A DNA stretch of 64,000 bases, taken from assembly GCA_965194515.1 (NCBI GenBank), contig OZ239146.1:1302001-1366000 (forward strand). The letters are read 5' to 3'. Under the pieces are notes generated by a model. It saw nothing but the letters and a program-made list of their open reading frames with translations. It had not been told where the DNA came from and did no database searches. Positions 25,825-33,095 of this stretch are shown piece after piece (positions within the stretch are counted from its first letter, which is position 1; each line of letters opens with the position of its first letter). This stretch comes from Acidimicrobilacustris europaeus. Its GTDB lineage: Bacteria > Actinomycetota > Acidimicrobiia > Acidimicrobiales > Acidimicrobilacustridaceae. A program made the position numbers and the translations under genes.

Positions 25825-26309
25825 CGTTTCACCCGCTTTGGGGCATCAATTGGAAGCAATCCACGATCAATCAGTTGCGCGTTCGTCCATTCACCGACTG
25901 GGTCATTGCCACCTGCGAGCCAATGCGCGTAATGCGCGTGCAAACACTTCAGACCTTCACGAGTACCGCCGACCCCGCCATAGGGCGCAGGGCCTTCATG
26001 TCCATCGGGCATTGCCTGATCACGTTCGGCGGCATAGGCAGCATGCGCCGCCGCAATCGCTTCAAGGCCCAGTTCAGCTTCTGCGGTGCGAACGCCGCCG
26101 TCGGACTCAATGGTTCCGATCGCAGACCGAACGCTTGGATCACATAACCAATAGAGCGTTGGCATCGGCGTTCCATCGGGAAGTATCGGATCGTTGCGAA
26201 GGACAGCGGGGTCTCCGTTGCTGCTGCGCACTACGACCTCGAACTCTCCCATTGGCGCACGACCGAGTAGCTCGGCAACCCGGGCTCGATCGTCGGCCAC
26301 TGCGGTCAC
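25821..26309 (-). CDS. DUF501 domain-containing protein
   Basis: A 162-residue protein with the DUF501 signatures PTLYWLCDP, RTAEAELGLEAIAAAHAAYAAERD, GGVGGTREGLKCLHAHYAHWLAGGNDPVG and the C-terminal INRG-like LIDRGLLP. Its function is unknown. The conserved Cys/His residues (CLHAHYAH) could bind metal. In most actinobacteria it lies between ftsB and ppx. Here ppx follows with a 4-nt overlap, but coxG replaces ftsB upstream, with a GTGA overlap. Confidence 0.9.
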   Translation of the reverse strand: MTAVADDRARVAELLGRAPMGEFEVVVRSSNGDPAVLRNDPILPDGTPMPTLYWLCDPSVRSAIGTIESDGGVRTAEAELGLEAIAAAHAAYAAERDQAMPDGHEGPAPYGGVGGTREGLKCLHAHYAHWLAGGNDPVGEWTNAQLIDRGLLPIDAPKRVKR

Positions 26310-26989
26310 TTCCGACGACGACGAATGAGCCCGTACACAACCAGCGCGCCAATTGCGACACCAAGAATCGGGACTGCACGCTTGAGAACCGGGGAACCAG
26401 CCTGCTCAAGCAGATTGATTGCTTCGGGTTCGGGCTGATCGATCTTGCGGATTGTCGGAGCTTCTTGCGACGACGATGCAGCTGGTGGGTCTGATGCGAC
26501 AGGTGCAGCGGCAGGTGCTTCCGCTGCGGGAGCAGTGATGGCGTCATCGACAAGGACAGTCTGTTCAAGATTGTCGACGAATTGGGTGAGAATTTTTGCG
26601 CTGACATCGGCCAAGACGCCGCGTCCGAACTGCGCGACTTTGCCAGTGACCGTGAGGTCCGTGGTGACGGTGACCAGTGTGCTCTCGCCGGCTGCTTCGA
26701 GTTGAGCAGTGATGATGGCGCTTGCGTTGCCCTGACCGCGGGTGTCGCGACCGGCTGCGTCGAGAACGGCTTTGAAGTTGACGTCGTCGCGCTCGAGGAA
26801 CGTTGCCTTGCCCTTGTACTGGGCCTGGATCGGACCGACCTTGACCTTGACAATGCCGCGGTATTCGTCGCCTTCGATTTCTTGAAGTTGTGCGCCGGGC
26901 AGACACGGAGCAATGCGCTCGACGTCAGTCAGCACCTTCCATGCCGTTTCAATCGGCACGCTCACTTCGAAGGTGTTGATGAGTTCCAT
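26306..26989 (-). CDS. coxG: CoxG-like SRPBCC protein with C-terminal membrane anchor
   Basis: A 227-residue protein. Residues 1-145 form a CoxG/SRPBCC domain (MELINTFEVSVPIETAWKVLTDVERIAPCLPGA, YRGIVKVKVGPIQAQYKGKA). An Ala/Pro-rich linker of about 45 residues follows, then a single hydrophobic helix near the end (AVPILGVAIGALVVYGL) capped by RRRRK. CoxG proteins are accessory to molybdenum hydroxylases and are thought to recruit them to the membrane. Start ATG 26989 has GGAGG 10 nt upstream and lies inside the 3' end of the mocA-like gene. The 3' end overlaps DUF501. Confidence 0.88.
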   Translation of the reverse strand: MELINTFEVSVPIETAWKVLTDVERIAPCLPGAQLQEIEGDEYRGIVKVKVGPIQAQYKGKATFLERDDVNFKAVLDAAGRDTRGQGNASAIITAQLEAAGESTLVTVTTDLTVTGKVAQFGRGVLADVSAKILTQFVDNLEQTVLVDDAITAPAAEAPAAAPVASDPPAASSSQEAPTIRKIDQPEPEAINLLEQAGSPVLKRAVPILGVAIGALVVYGLIRRRRK

Positions 26990-27555
26990 CTGTCGAGATC
27001 CTCCAGGGTGTCGACGTCCGACGCGTCGCCTCGGCAGGCTACTGCCGTCACGAGGTCGGACCTTCTTCGCAAGAGCACCCGGGCCCCTTCGTCGCCCTCT
27101 TTTGGCAGTTCGTCCCAAATCTCAGACCCAAGTCGAACGGGATTTCCACGAACTCCTTCATACGTGGCCACCACGATGGGCAGCTGCGTCTCGGCCTGTG
27201 AAATCAACCGCCAGTCCTCGGCCGTCACCCCCGGCTGATCCGCCAGCCCAACGACCAGTGCCTCTGCGCCGGCACTCCGAGCCGCCTCAATCGCCGTCTG
27301 CAGCGAGCCGGCCTGCCCCAAGGCCCAATCTATGTTCTCGATGATCCGCACCCCCTCAGGCACCACTGACCCAAGCGGGACTGCACCCTCCACGACAATG
27401 ACCTCTGCGAAACATCCGGCGCTGACTGCCGCTTGCACCGCGATCGCCACCAGAGGCGTTCCGCCGACGGTGGCGAGTTGCTTTGCTCCCGCACCAAAGC
27501 GCGTTGAACCACCTGCGGCCAACACCACTGCGATCTGCGGTTGAGGAACACTCAC
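26962..27555 (-). CDS. MocA/MobA-like molybdenum cofactor nucleotidyltransferase
   Basis: About 197 residues of a GT-A nucleotidyltransferase. The N-terminal nucleotide loop is AVVLAAGGSTRFGAGAKQLA and the metal Asp lies in VGLADQPGV. The MocA branch adds CMP to molybdopterin for hydroxylase-type enzymes, which fits the CoxSML-like genes around it; MobA-type GMP transfer is less likely. GTG 27555 and TTG 27567 are both possible starts. It overlaps coxG by 28 nt and is divergent from coxS. Confidence 0.82.
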   Translation of the reverse strand: MSVPQPQIAVVLAAGGSTRFGAGAKQLATVGGTPLVAIAVQAAVSAGCFAEVIVVEGAVPLGSVVPEGVRIIENIDWALGQAGSLQTAIEAARSAGAEALVVGLADQPGVTAEDWRLISQAETQLPIVVATYEGVRGNPVRLGSEIWDELPKEGDEGARVLLRRRSDLVTAVACRGDASDVDTLEDLDRWNSSTPSK

Positions 27556-27609
27556 GAGAACAGTCAAGCATCCGACGAGCCAGTCCGCTCCCCTGCTCGG
27601 CTAGTCTGC

Positions 27610-27640
27610 AACCCGTTCGCCGGTGCAGTTCCGGCGGGTT
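27610..27640 (+). other. stem-loop in the 5' leader of coxS
   Basis: An outer stem AACCC/GGGTT and inner stem GCCGG/CCGGC, separated by a one-sided GTTC bulge, enclose the loop TGCAGTT. It lies 16 nt upstream of the coxS ATG, between the divergent mocA-like and coxS genes. It may be a leader structure or an operator-like element. It does not look like the full molybdenum-cofactor riboswitch. Confidence 0.4.
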
Positions 27641-27656
27641 TGCGCCGAGGGGGAAC

Positions 27657-28130
27657 ATGCAGATCACGGTGACGGTCAATGGCGAGCAGCGGTCCGGCGA
27701 CGTCGAACCTCGCACGCTTCTGGTGCACTTTCTTCGCGATGAACTGGGCCTCACTGGCACCAACGTCGGCTGCGACACCTCTTCGTGCGGCGCGTGCACC
27801 ATTCATGTTGAAGGCGAGTCAGCGAAGTCATGCACGATGCTCGCCGCTCAGGTCGATGGTCTCTCTGTGACCACGATCGAAGGACTTGCCGATGGCGACA
27901 CCCTTCACCCGATGCAGCGCTGTTTCCAAGAGAACCATGGACTCCAGTGCGGGTACTGCACCCCTGGCATGGTGATGGCAGCAGTGTCACTTCTCGACGA
28001 AATCCCCAACCCTTCCGAAACCGATGTACGCATCGGGCTTGAAGGCAATCTCTGCCGATGCACCGGCTATCACAACATTGTGAAGTCCGTTCTTGCGTGC
28101 GCTGCTGAATCACACGGGGCATCAAAGTGA
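27657..28130 (+). CDS. coxS: molybdenum hydroxylase small 2Fe-2S subunit (CoxS-like)
   Basis: A 157-residue iron-sulfur subunit. The N-terminal plant-type ferredoxin cluster has Cys39, 44, 47 and 59 (GCDTSSCGAC), and the C-terminal helical cluster has Cys98, 101, 133 and 135 (QCGYCTPG, LCRCTGYH). It carries electrons from the molybdenum site to FAD. The start follows GAGGGGGAAC. The coxM start overlaps the stop (GTGA). The expected large subunit is not adjacent but lies on the other strand at 33.1-35.4 kb. Confidence 0.93.
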   Translation: MQITVTVNGEQRSGDVEPRTLLVHFLRDELGLTGTNVGCDTSSCGACTIHVEGESAKSCTMLAAQVDGLSVTTIEGLADGDTLHPMQRCFQENHGLQCGYCTPGMVMAAVSLLDEIPNPSETDVRIGLEGNLCRCTGYHNIVKSVLACAAESHGASK

Positions 28131-28954
28131 TCCCCGCATCGTTCGACTACGTCCGTGCCGACTCTGTCGATGCCGCTCTCGCCGCACTCACCGAACACGG
28201 CGATGAAGCCAAGCTCCTTGCTGGCGGACATTCACTCCTTCCACTCATGAAGCTGCGCCTCGCTGCTCCTTCGGTCCTTGTCGACGTTGGCCGCCTCGAT
28301 GACCTTCGGTACATCAACGATGCCGGCAATCACATCGCCATTGGCGCACTCACGCGCCACCGCGATCTCGAAATCAGCACGATGTTGGCCGCAGACGCAC
28401 CACTTCTTGCACACGCAGCCGGCCACGTCGGCGATCCTCAGGTTCGCCATCGCGGCACCCTCGGCGGTTCTCTTGCCCACGCCGACCCCGCATCTGATCT
28501 TCCGGCAGTCATCCTGGCGATGGGTGGCACGCTTGTGGCCACCGGCCCCAACGGAACCCGCGAAATCGCAGCATCTGAATTCTTCACCGGCTTCCTTGAG
28601 TCTGCGCTTGCTCCCGATGAGTTGCTCACCGAGATCCGTATCCCAAAGCTCGACACGCAGGGTTGGTCATTTCAAAAGTTCAACCGTCGTGCTCAGGACT
28701 GGGCCATTGTCGGTGTCGCTACTGTTCGCGCCAATGGCTCGACTGGCGTCGCACTTGTCAACATGGGCTCGACTCCCCTGCTCGCAAGCGCAGTGATGGA
28801 CGCGGTGAAGTCCGGTGCAGGTGCTGCCGACGCTGCAGCGTTTGCCAATGAGGGAACCGAAGCACAAAGCGACATCAACGCGTCGTCCGAGTACCGCGAG
28901 CATCTGGCACGCGTTCTTGTACGTCGTTCGCTTGAAGAGTCCGGCCTGTCGTAA
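28127..28954 (+). CDS. coxM: molybdenum hydroxylase FAD-binding medium subunit (CoxM-like)
   Basis: A 275-residue FAD subunit. The FAD pyrophosphate motif LLAGGHSLLPLMKLRL (residues 31-46) and the second motif RHRGTLGGSLAHADPASDLPAV, including the T-x-GG-x-x-A core, are both present. ALAPDELLTEIRIP leads to the CO-dehydrogenase-flavoprotein C-terminal domain. It accepts electrons from CoxS. GTG 28127 overlaps the coxS stop. It ends 38 nt before the convergent xdhC gene. Confidence 0.92.
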   Translation: MIPASFDYVRADSVDAALAALTEHGDEAKLLAGGHSLLPLMKLRLAAPSVLVDVGRLDDLRYINDAGNHIAIGALTRHRDLEISTMLAADAPLLAHAAGHVGDPQVRHRGTLGGSLAHADPASDLPAVILAMGGTLVATGPNGTREIAASEFFTGFLESALAPDELLTEIRIPKLDTQGWSFQKFNRRAQDWAIVGVATVRANGSTGVALVNMGSTPLLASAVMDAVKSGAGAADAAAFANEGTEAQSDINASSEYREHLARVLVRRSLEESGLS

Positions 28955-28956
28955 CA

Positions 28957-28977
28957 CTGGTCGCCCGTGGCGATCAG
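28957..28977 (+). terminator. hairpin between convergent coxM and xdhC
   Basis: A 9-bp stem CTGGTCGCC/GGCGATCAG with one G-U pair and a 3-nt CGT loop starts 3 nt after the coxM stop and lies 16 nt from the xdhC stop. It is followed on the plus strand by GAAACC and not by a T-run. It is probably a terminator for coxM and perhaps for both directions. Confidence 0.5.
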
Positions 28978-28992
28978 AAACCATCGATGTTG

Positions 28993-29781
28993 TTAGTGAA
29001 TGCTGCCGGTCGTATCGCTCAGTGACGCGCTTACTCGTCCAGTGCGTGCTGCGATGACTTCAGCACAAATAGCAATCGCCGTTTCTTCTGGCGTTCGTCC
29101 CCCAAGATCAAGACCGATTGGCGCGTGAAGGCGTTGATTGACCTGATCCATGTCGGCGCCAGCCTCGGCGAGACGCTCAAGTCGCTCAGCACAAGTCCGG
29201 CGACTTCCCATAGCGCCGAGATATCCAACGCCAGTCGCAAGAGCAGCCTGAATCGCTGGCACGTCGAACTTGTGATCGTGCGTAAGCACACAGACTGCGT
29301 CTCGCTGGCCTAAGCGATCACCAACCTTTTCAAGATGGCGATGGGGCCAATCGACAACGACTTCGTCAGCCGAAGGGAACCGACGCTTGGTGGCGAAAAC
29401 CTCACGCGCGTCGCAGACCGTGACGCGGTAGCCCATGACCTTGGCGACCTTCACGAGGGCCCCGGTGAAATCCACCGCACCGAAAATCAACATCTGCGGC
29501 GGCGGAGCAAATGATTCAATGAAAATCGAAACCGCATCTTCACGGGCCTCTCCGTGAGGACCGTAGTGACGCACTCCACTTCGGCCACCAGCAAGTTCAC
29601 CGATGGTGTCTCGAATGACAACCCGATCAAGATCGGCGTCGCCAAGCGTGCCGGTCGGCTCGATGCCATCACCGACGATGACTTTGGAACCCACGTGCTC
29701 GCCTTCAATCACCGTCGCTAAAGCGATAGGGCGGTGGTCGTTGACCGCTGCACGCCAAAGTTCATAGATCGATTCGGACAT
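28993..29781 (-). CDS. XdhC-family protein, Rossmann part
   Basis: About 262 residues. A degenerate N-terminal third (IALATVIEGEHVGSKVIV) leads to an XdhC_C Rossmann domain: QMLIFGAVDFTGALVKVAKVMGYRVTVCDAR, AVCVLTHDHKFDVPAIQAAL and VGYLGAMGSRRTCAERLERL, then HAPIGLDLGGRTPEETAIAICAE. XdhC proteins insert or sulfurate the molybdenum cofactor in hydroxylases. ATG 29781 is chosen over GTG 29790, which would overlap the upstream stop. It works together with the small CoxI-type gene directly upstream. Confidence 0.85.
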   Translation of the reverse strand: MSESIYELWRAAVNDHRPIALATVIEGEHVGSKVIVGDGIEPTGTLGDADLDRVVIRDTIGELAGGRSGVRHYGPHGEAREDAVSIFIESFAPPPQMLIFGAVDFTGALVKVAKVMGYRVTVCDAREVFATKRRFPSADEVVVDWPHRHLEKVGDRLGQRDAVCVLTHDHKFDVPAIQAALATGVGYLGAMGSRRTCAERLERLAEAGADMDQVNQRLHAPIGLDLGGRTPEETAIAICAEVIAARTGRVSASLSDTTGSIH

Positions 29782-29786
29782 TTTGT

Positions 29787-30101
29787 TCACCAATCCAAAG
29801 GTTCGATGAACAGATGGATGGTCCCACCACAGGTAAGACCGACGGCGAATGCCTCGTCGTCGCTGTAACCAAAGGTGACGACACGACGATCACCCGTGGC
29901 GAGAATCTCGAGGGCTTCGGAAACCACTGCGCCTTCGACACAGCCGCCTGAAACGGAACCAGCTACCTCGCCAGTGTCGGCAACAGCCATCGACGCGCCA
30001 GGAAGCCTTGGACCCGAACCTTCGATGTCGACGACGCGAGCGAGTGCAACACGATGACCAGCACGGCGCCATCGATCAATGTCGTCCATGATTTCCTTCA
30101 T
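29787..30101 (-). CDS. XdhC/CoxI N-terminal domain protein
   Basis: A 104-residue stand-alone XdhC_CoxI domain: ALARVVDIEGSGPRLPGASMAV, EVAGSVSGGCVEGAVVSEAL with the conserved GGC-x-E, and GLTCGGTIHLFIEPL with the second conserved Cys. The longer XdhC of other bacteria carries this domain and the Rossmann domain in one chain, so here the function is split over two adjacent genes. Its start overlaps the coxE-like stop by 4 nt (ATGA), making a coxD-coxE-coxI-xdhC operon. Confidence 0.88.
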   Translation of the reverse strand: MKEIMDDIDRWRRAGHRVALARVVDIEGSGPRLPGASMAVADTGEVAGSVSGGCVEGAVVSEALEILATGDRRVVTFGYSDDEAFAVGLTCGGTIHLFIEPLDW

Positions 30102-31264
30102 CGGGTCACCTCCTCGGGCGTTGACGCGGATCTTGATCGTACGGGGCCTGAACTGCCGCTTGAGAGTATCGATGAGAGGCGGTCGAGTGCACCAAGAGAA
30201 TGGCCCTCGATGAAATCGTCGACGTATGGCAATGCGGCAGCCATCCCCCGAGCCAACGGCGCGTAGCCATCAGAAGCCTTCAACGGATTTACCCAAACAA
30301 TCCGGTGAGCCACGCGCGAAAGCCGGGCCATTTCGCTTGCCAACCGTTCCGGTTCTCCGCGATCCCAACCATCGGACAGGATGACGACGACTGCACCGCG
30401 AGCCATCCCGCGCGTACCCCAGTCATCGTTGAACTGCTGAAGACCTTCACCTAGGCGCGTGCCACCCGACCAGTCCTCGACCGAATCAGCCGCGCGCTGC
30501 AGGGCTTGATCGGGATCGCGGATGTCAAGTTCCCGAGTTAGTCGAGTCAGTCGTGTGCCCAACGCAAATGCCTCGACTCGACTGCGAGCCGACACAGCTG
30601 CGTGTGCGTAGCGAATCAGCGAGCGACTGTAGGCAGCCATGGAACCACTGATATCGGCAATGATCACGACCCGACGGGCCACACGAGTGCGCTGCAATGT
30701 TCGTCGATTGATGGGTTCACCGCCGGTGCGGAGCGACTCGCGGACGGTACGGCGAAGATCAGGAACGCCAGAGGATCGTTTCGATGGACGGCGCCGACGC
30801 GACCGGCGCATCGTCGCAGTCAGACGCATGTCTGCGATAAGACGATCGACCTCGAGGCGTTCCTCGTCATCAAGATCAGCGAAATCCATAGAACGAAGCG
30901 TTTCCGTGCGGCTGAAACGAAGGACCGTACCGTCGTTGGTCTCGACCTCTGCGCGGTCTGCCTGCTCATCATCGAGGCTCTCGTCATCGTCGACAAGAAG
31001 TGGTTCGGGCGAACGTGACACCGCTTCGGTCAGGCCGAGTTCTGTGCCGAGAATCCAATGCCGGAAAACACGGTCGTACAACTCGATATCGATTGGTGAA
31101 TGCGTCAACGTCGCTCGGCCACACCAATACAGAGATCGAAGATCACCACCAGTAATCGCCACTGCCTCAGTGAACGTAATCAGGTTTCCGACTGGCACCG
31201 AGAGACCTGCTGTTCGCAGCAACTCAACGAGTCCCAGGATTCCGTCGTCGTCCATTGCGGTCAC
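30098..31264 (-). CDS. coxE: VWA-domain protein, CoxE-like
   Basis: About 388 residues. A C-terminal von Willebrand A domain shows the MIDAS site ADISGSMAAYS, a downstream GGTRLGEGL threonine and VVILSDGWDRGEPERLASEMARLSRVAHRIVWVNP. CoxE works with the AAA+ ATPase CoxD in maturing the molybdenum-hydroxylase active site. The region between (about residues 85-185) is acidic and then very basic (RRSRRRRPSKR). The GTG at 31264 follows the coxD stop directly; ATG 31255 is an alternative. Confidence 0.88.
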   Translation of the reverse strand: MTAMDDDGILGLVELLRTAGLSVPVGNLITFTEAVAITGGDLRSLYWCGRATLTHSPIDIELYDRVFRHWILGTELGLTEAVSRSPEPLLVDDDESLDDEQADRAEVETNDGTVLRFSRTETLRSMDFADLDDEERLEVDRLIADMRLTATMRRSRRRRPSKRSSGVPDLRRTVRESLRTGGEPINRRTLQRTRVARRVVIIADISGSMAAYSRSLIRYAHAAVSARSRVEAFALGTRLTRLTRELDIRDPDQALQRAADSVEDWSGGTRLGEGLQQFNDDWGTRGMARGAVVVILSDGWDRGEPERLASEMARLSRVAHRIVWVNPLKASDGYAPLARGMAAALPYVDDFIEGHSLGALDRLSSILSSGSSGPVRSRSASTPEEVTR

Positions 31265-32176
31265 TCAGTCGGCATTCGTGGCGGATTCGACCAATGAGTC
31301 GATCCCACGAGCACGAACTCGATCTGCGTCTTCGCGATATTTCACGACCGCACCAAGAGATGCTTCAACAGATGCCGCATCGAGCTCAGTGCGACCTAAT
31401 GCCGTGAGTGCCATGACCCAATCGATTGTCTCGGCGACACCCGGCGGTTTGAACAAACCAATCTGGCGGAGTTCAGCCACAAGCCGCGAGACCTGACGCG
31501 AGAGAAGTTCGTTTGCTCCAGGAACGCGCGATTGAACAATCGCTATCTCGCGTTCAAGATCGGGATGCTCCACCCAGTGATACAAGCAACGACGCTTCAG
31601 TGCATCGTGCACGTCACGGGTGCGGTTCGAGGTGATGATCACGATTGGTGGAACTGTTGCGCGAAACGTGCCGAGCTCAGGGATGGTCACCGCATTGTCG
31701 GCAAGAACTTCCAGCAGAAATGCCTCGAATTCGTCGTCAGCGCGATCAAGTTCATCGATGAGCAGAACGGGTGCAATGTGATGGCGATCGGAGATCGCGT
31801 CGAGGAGCGGGCGGCGCACCAGAAAGCGTTCGCTGTAGAGCTCATTCTCGACGACAGCAACATCGGAACTAATTGTTCCGGCCGCCTCGGCAGCACGCAG
31901 GTGAAGCAACTGCCGCGGGTAGTCCCACTCGTACAGTGCTTGTGATGCGTCGAGTCCTTCGTAGCACTGGAGTCGAAGCAACTCGCCTCCGGTGAGTGCG
32001 CTGAGCGCCTTTGCCACTTCGGTCTTTCCGACACCGGGTTCCCCTTCAAGCAGGAGGGGACGCCCCATCGTCAACGAAAGGAAAATTGCGGTCGCCAATC
32101 CCTCGTCGGACAGATAGCCATTGGCGCCAAGACCGGAAATGACCTCGGAGACTGATGTGGGGGTAGCGGAACTCAC
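31265..32176 (-). CDS. coxD: MoxR-type AAA+ ATPase, CoxD-like
   Basis: A 303-residue AAA+ ATPase. Walker A is GEPGVGKT (45-52), Walker B LLIDELDRADDEFEAFLLEVL, sensor 1 IITSNRTRDVHDALKRRCLYHWVEHP. This is the MoxR/CoxD group that, with a VWA protein, remodels the apoenzyme of molybdenum hydroxylases, for example to complete the metal site. Translation begins at GTG 32176. It abuts coxE, and its promoter probably lies in the 45 bp between it and the pirin gene, or further upstream. Confidence 0.9.
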   Translation of the reverse strand: MSSATPTSVSEVISGLGANGYLSDEGLATAIFLSLTMGRPLLLEGEPGVGKTEVAKALSALTGGELLRLQCYEGLDASQALYEWDYPRQLLHLRAAEAAGTISSDVAVVENELYSERFLVRRPLLDAISDRHHIAPVLLIDELDRADDEFEAFLLEVLADNAVTIPELGTFRATVPPIVIITSNRTRDVHDALKRRCLYHWVEHPDLEREIAIVQSRVPGANELLSRQVSRLVAELRQIGLFKPPGVAETIDWVMALTALGRTELDAASVEASLGAVVKYREDADRVRARGIDSLVESATNAD

Positions 32177-32221
32177 GATCCGCAGGCTACCGGTGGTCGC
32201 CTCGTACCTTCGAAGTGAATC

Positions 32222-32926
32222 TCAGGCGGTGGCCCAAACAATGACTTCGGCCCCTTCTGGGCCCGCCATGATCGTGTGGGAGCCCTCACCTGTAAGGCGA
32301 AGGGCATCGCCCTCACCAAGCTGCTCGGACTCGTTCAGCATTGCCGAGCCGAGCGCCACGAAGAGGTGAACATGGGGGGCAACGGGGATCGATGCAGATT
32401 CGCCCGGCTTGAGCCGTCCTGCGTACATCACGGCGTCGCGCTGATTGATGACAATGACCGCGCCACTGTCTCGGCCACCAGCGACCGCAACAAGTCCGCC
32501 CGCGTCCAAAAGGTGGCCGACCTCTTGCTGTTCGTATCCCGGTTCAATGCCCTGTGTGTCCGGCGGAACCCACATCTGCACAAAATGAGCCTCGACGTCG
32601 GGGCTGGGATTGTGTTCCGAATGACGAATACCGGTGCCAGCAGACATGCGCTGCGCGAGTCCGGGGCGAATGATGCCGTGATTACCGAGGGTGTCGGAAT
32701 GCTCAACTTCACCTGAAAGCACCCACGTGATGATTTCCATGTCGGCGTGACCGTGCGTGCCGAAACCCGTTGCTGGTGCAACTCGGTCATCGTTACTTAC
32801 GATCAAGAGTCCGTGGCCAGTGTTCGTGTGATCGACATAGGAGCCGAAACTGAAACTGTGCTTGGAGTCAAGCCAACCGATCTGCGTTTCGCCTCGACTT
32901 GCTGCGCTACGGATCTCGATTGTCAC
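32222..32926 (-). CDS. pirin family protein
   Basis: A 234-residue bicupin. The N-terminal metal site contains GTHGHADMEIIT and the RMSAGTGIRHSEHNP segment, with His ligands and Glu as in YhhW-like pirins that can act as quercetin 2,3-dioxygenases; others bind transcription factors. The biological role here is open. GTG 32926 starts VTIEIRSAASRGET. It sits between the coxL and coxD genes, all on the minus strand. The upstream 170 bp are AT-rich (AATAAAAAATAAAAG) and may hold its promoter. Confidence 0.85.
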   Translation of the reverse strand: MTIEIRSAASRGETQIGWLDSKHSFSFGSYVDHTNTGHGLLIVSNDDRVAPATGFGTHGHADMEIITWVLSGEVEHSDTLGNHGIIRPGLAQRMSAGTGIRHSEHNPSPDVEAHFVQMWVPPDTQGIEPGYEQQEVGHLLDAGGLVAVAGGRDSGAVIVINQRDAVMYAGRLKPGESASIPVAPHVHLFVALGSAMLNESEQLGEGDALRLTGEGSHTIMAGPEGAEVIVWATA

Positions 32927-33095
32927 AATTGGTTCAGCCTCTCAGAAATAAAAAATAAAAGAAGAGAAACATGCCAACAGTCACGCCGACCGAAGCAACG
33001 AGAGTCCACTTTGCTGAACTTTGCCAACGTTGCTTGACTGCAGGTTCTTGGCGTGGCTTGGGGTTGATTGGTTGCGTCATCGTCGTGAATTCAAC

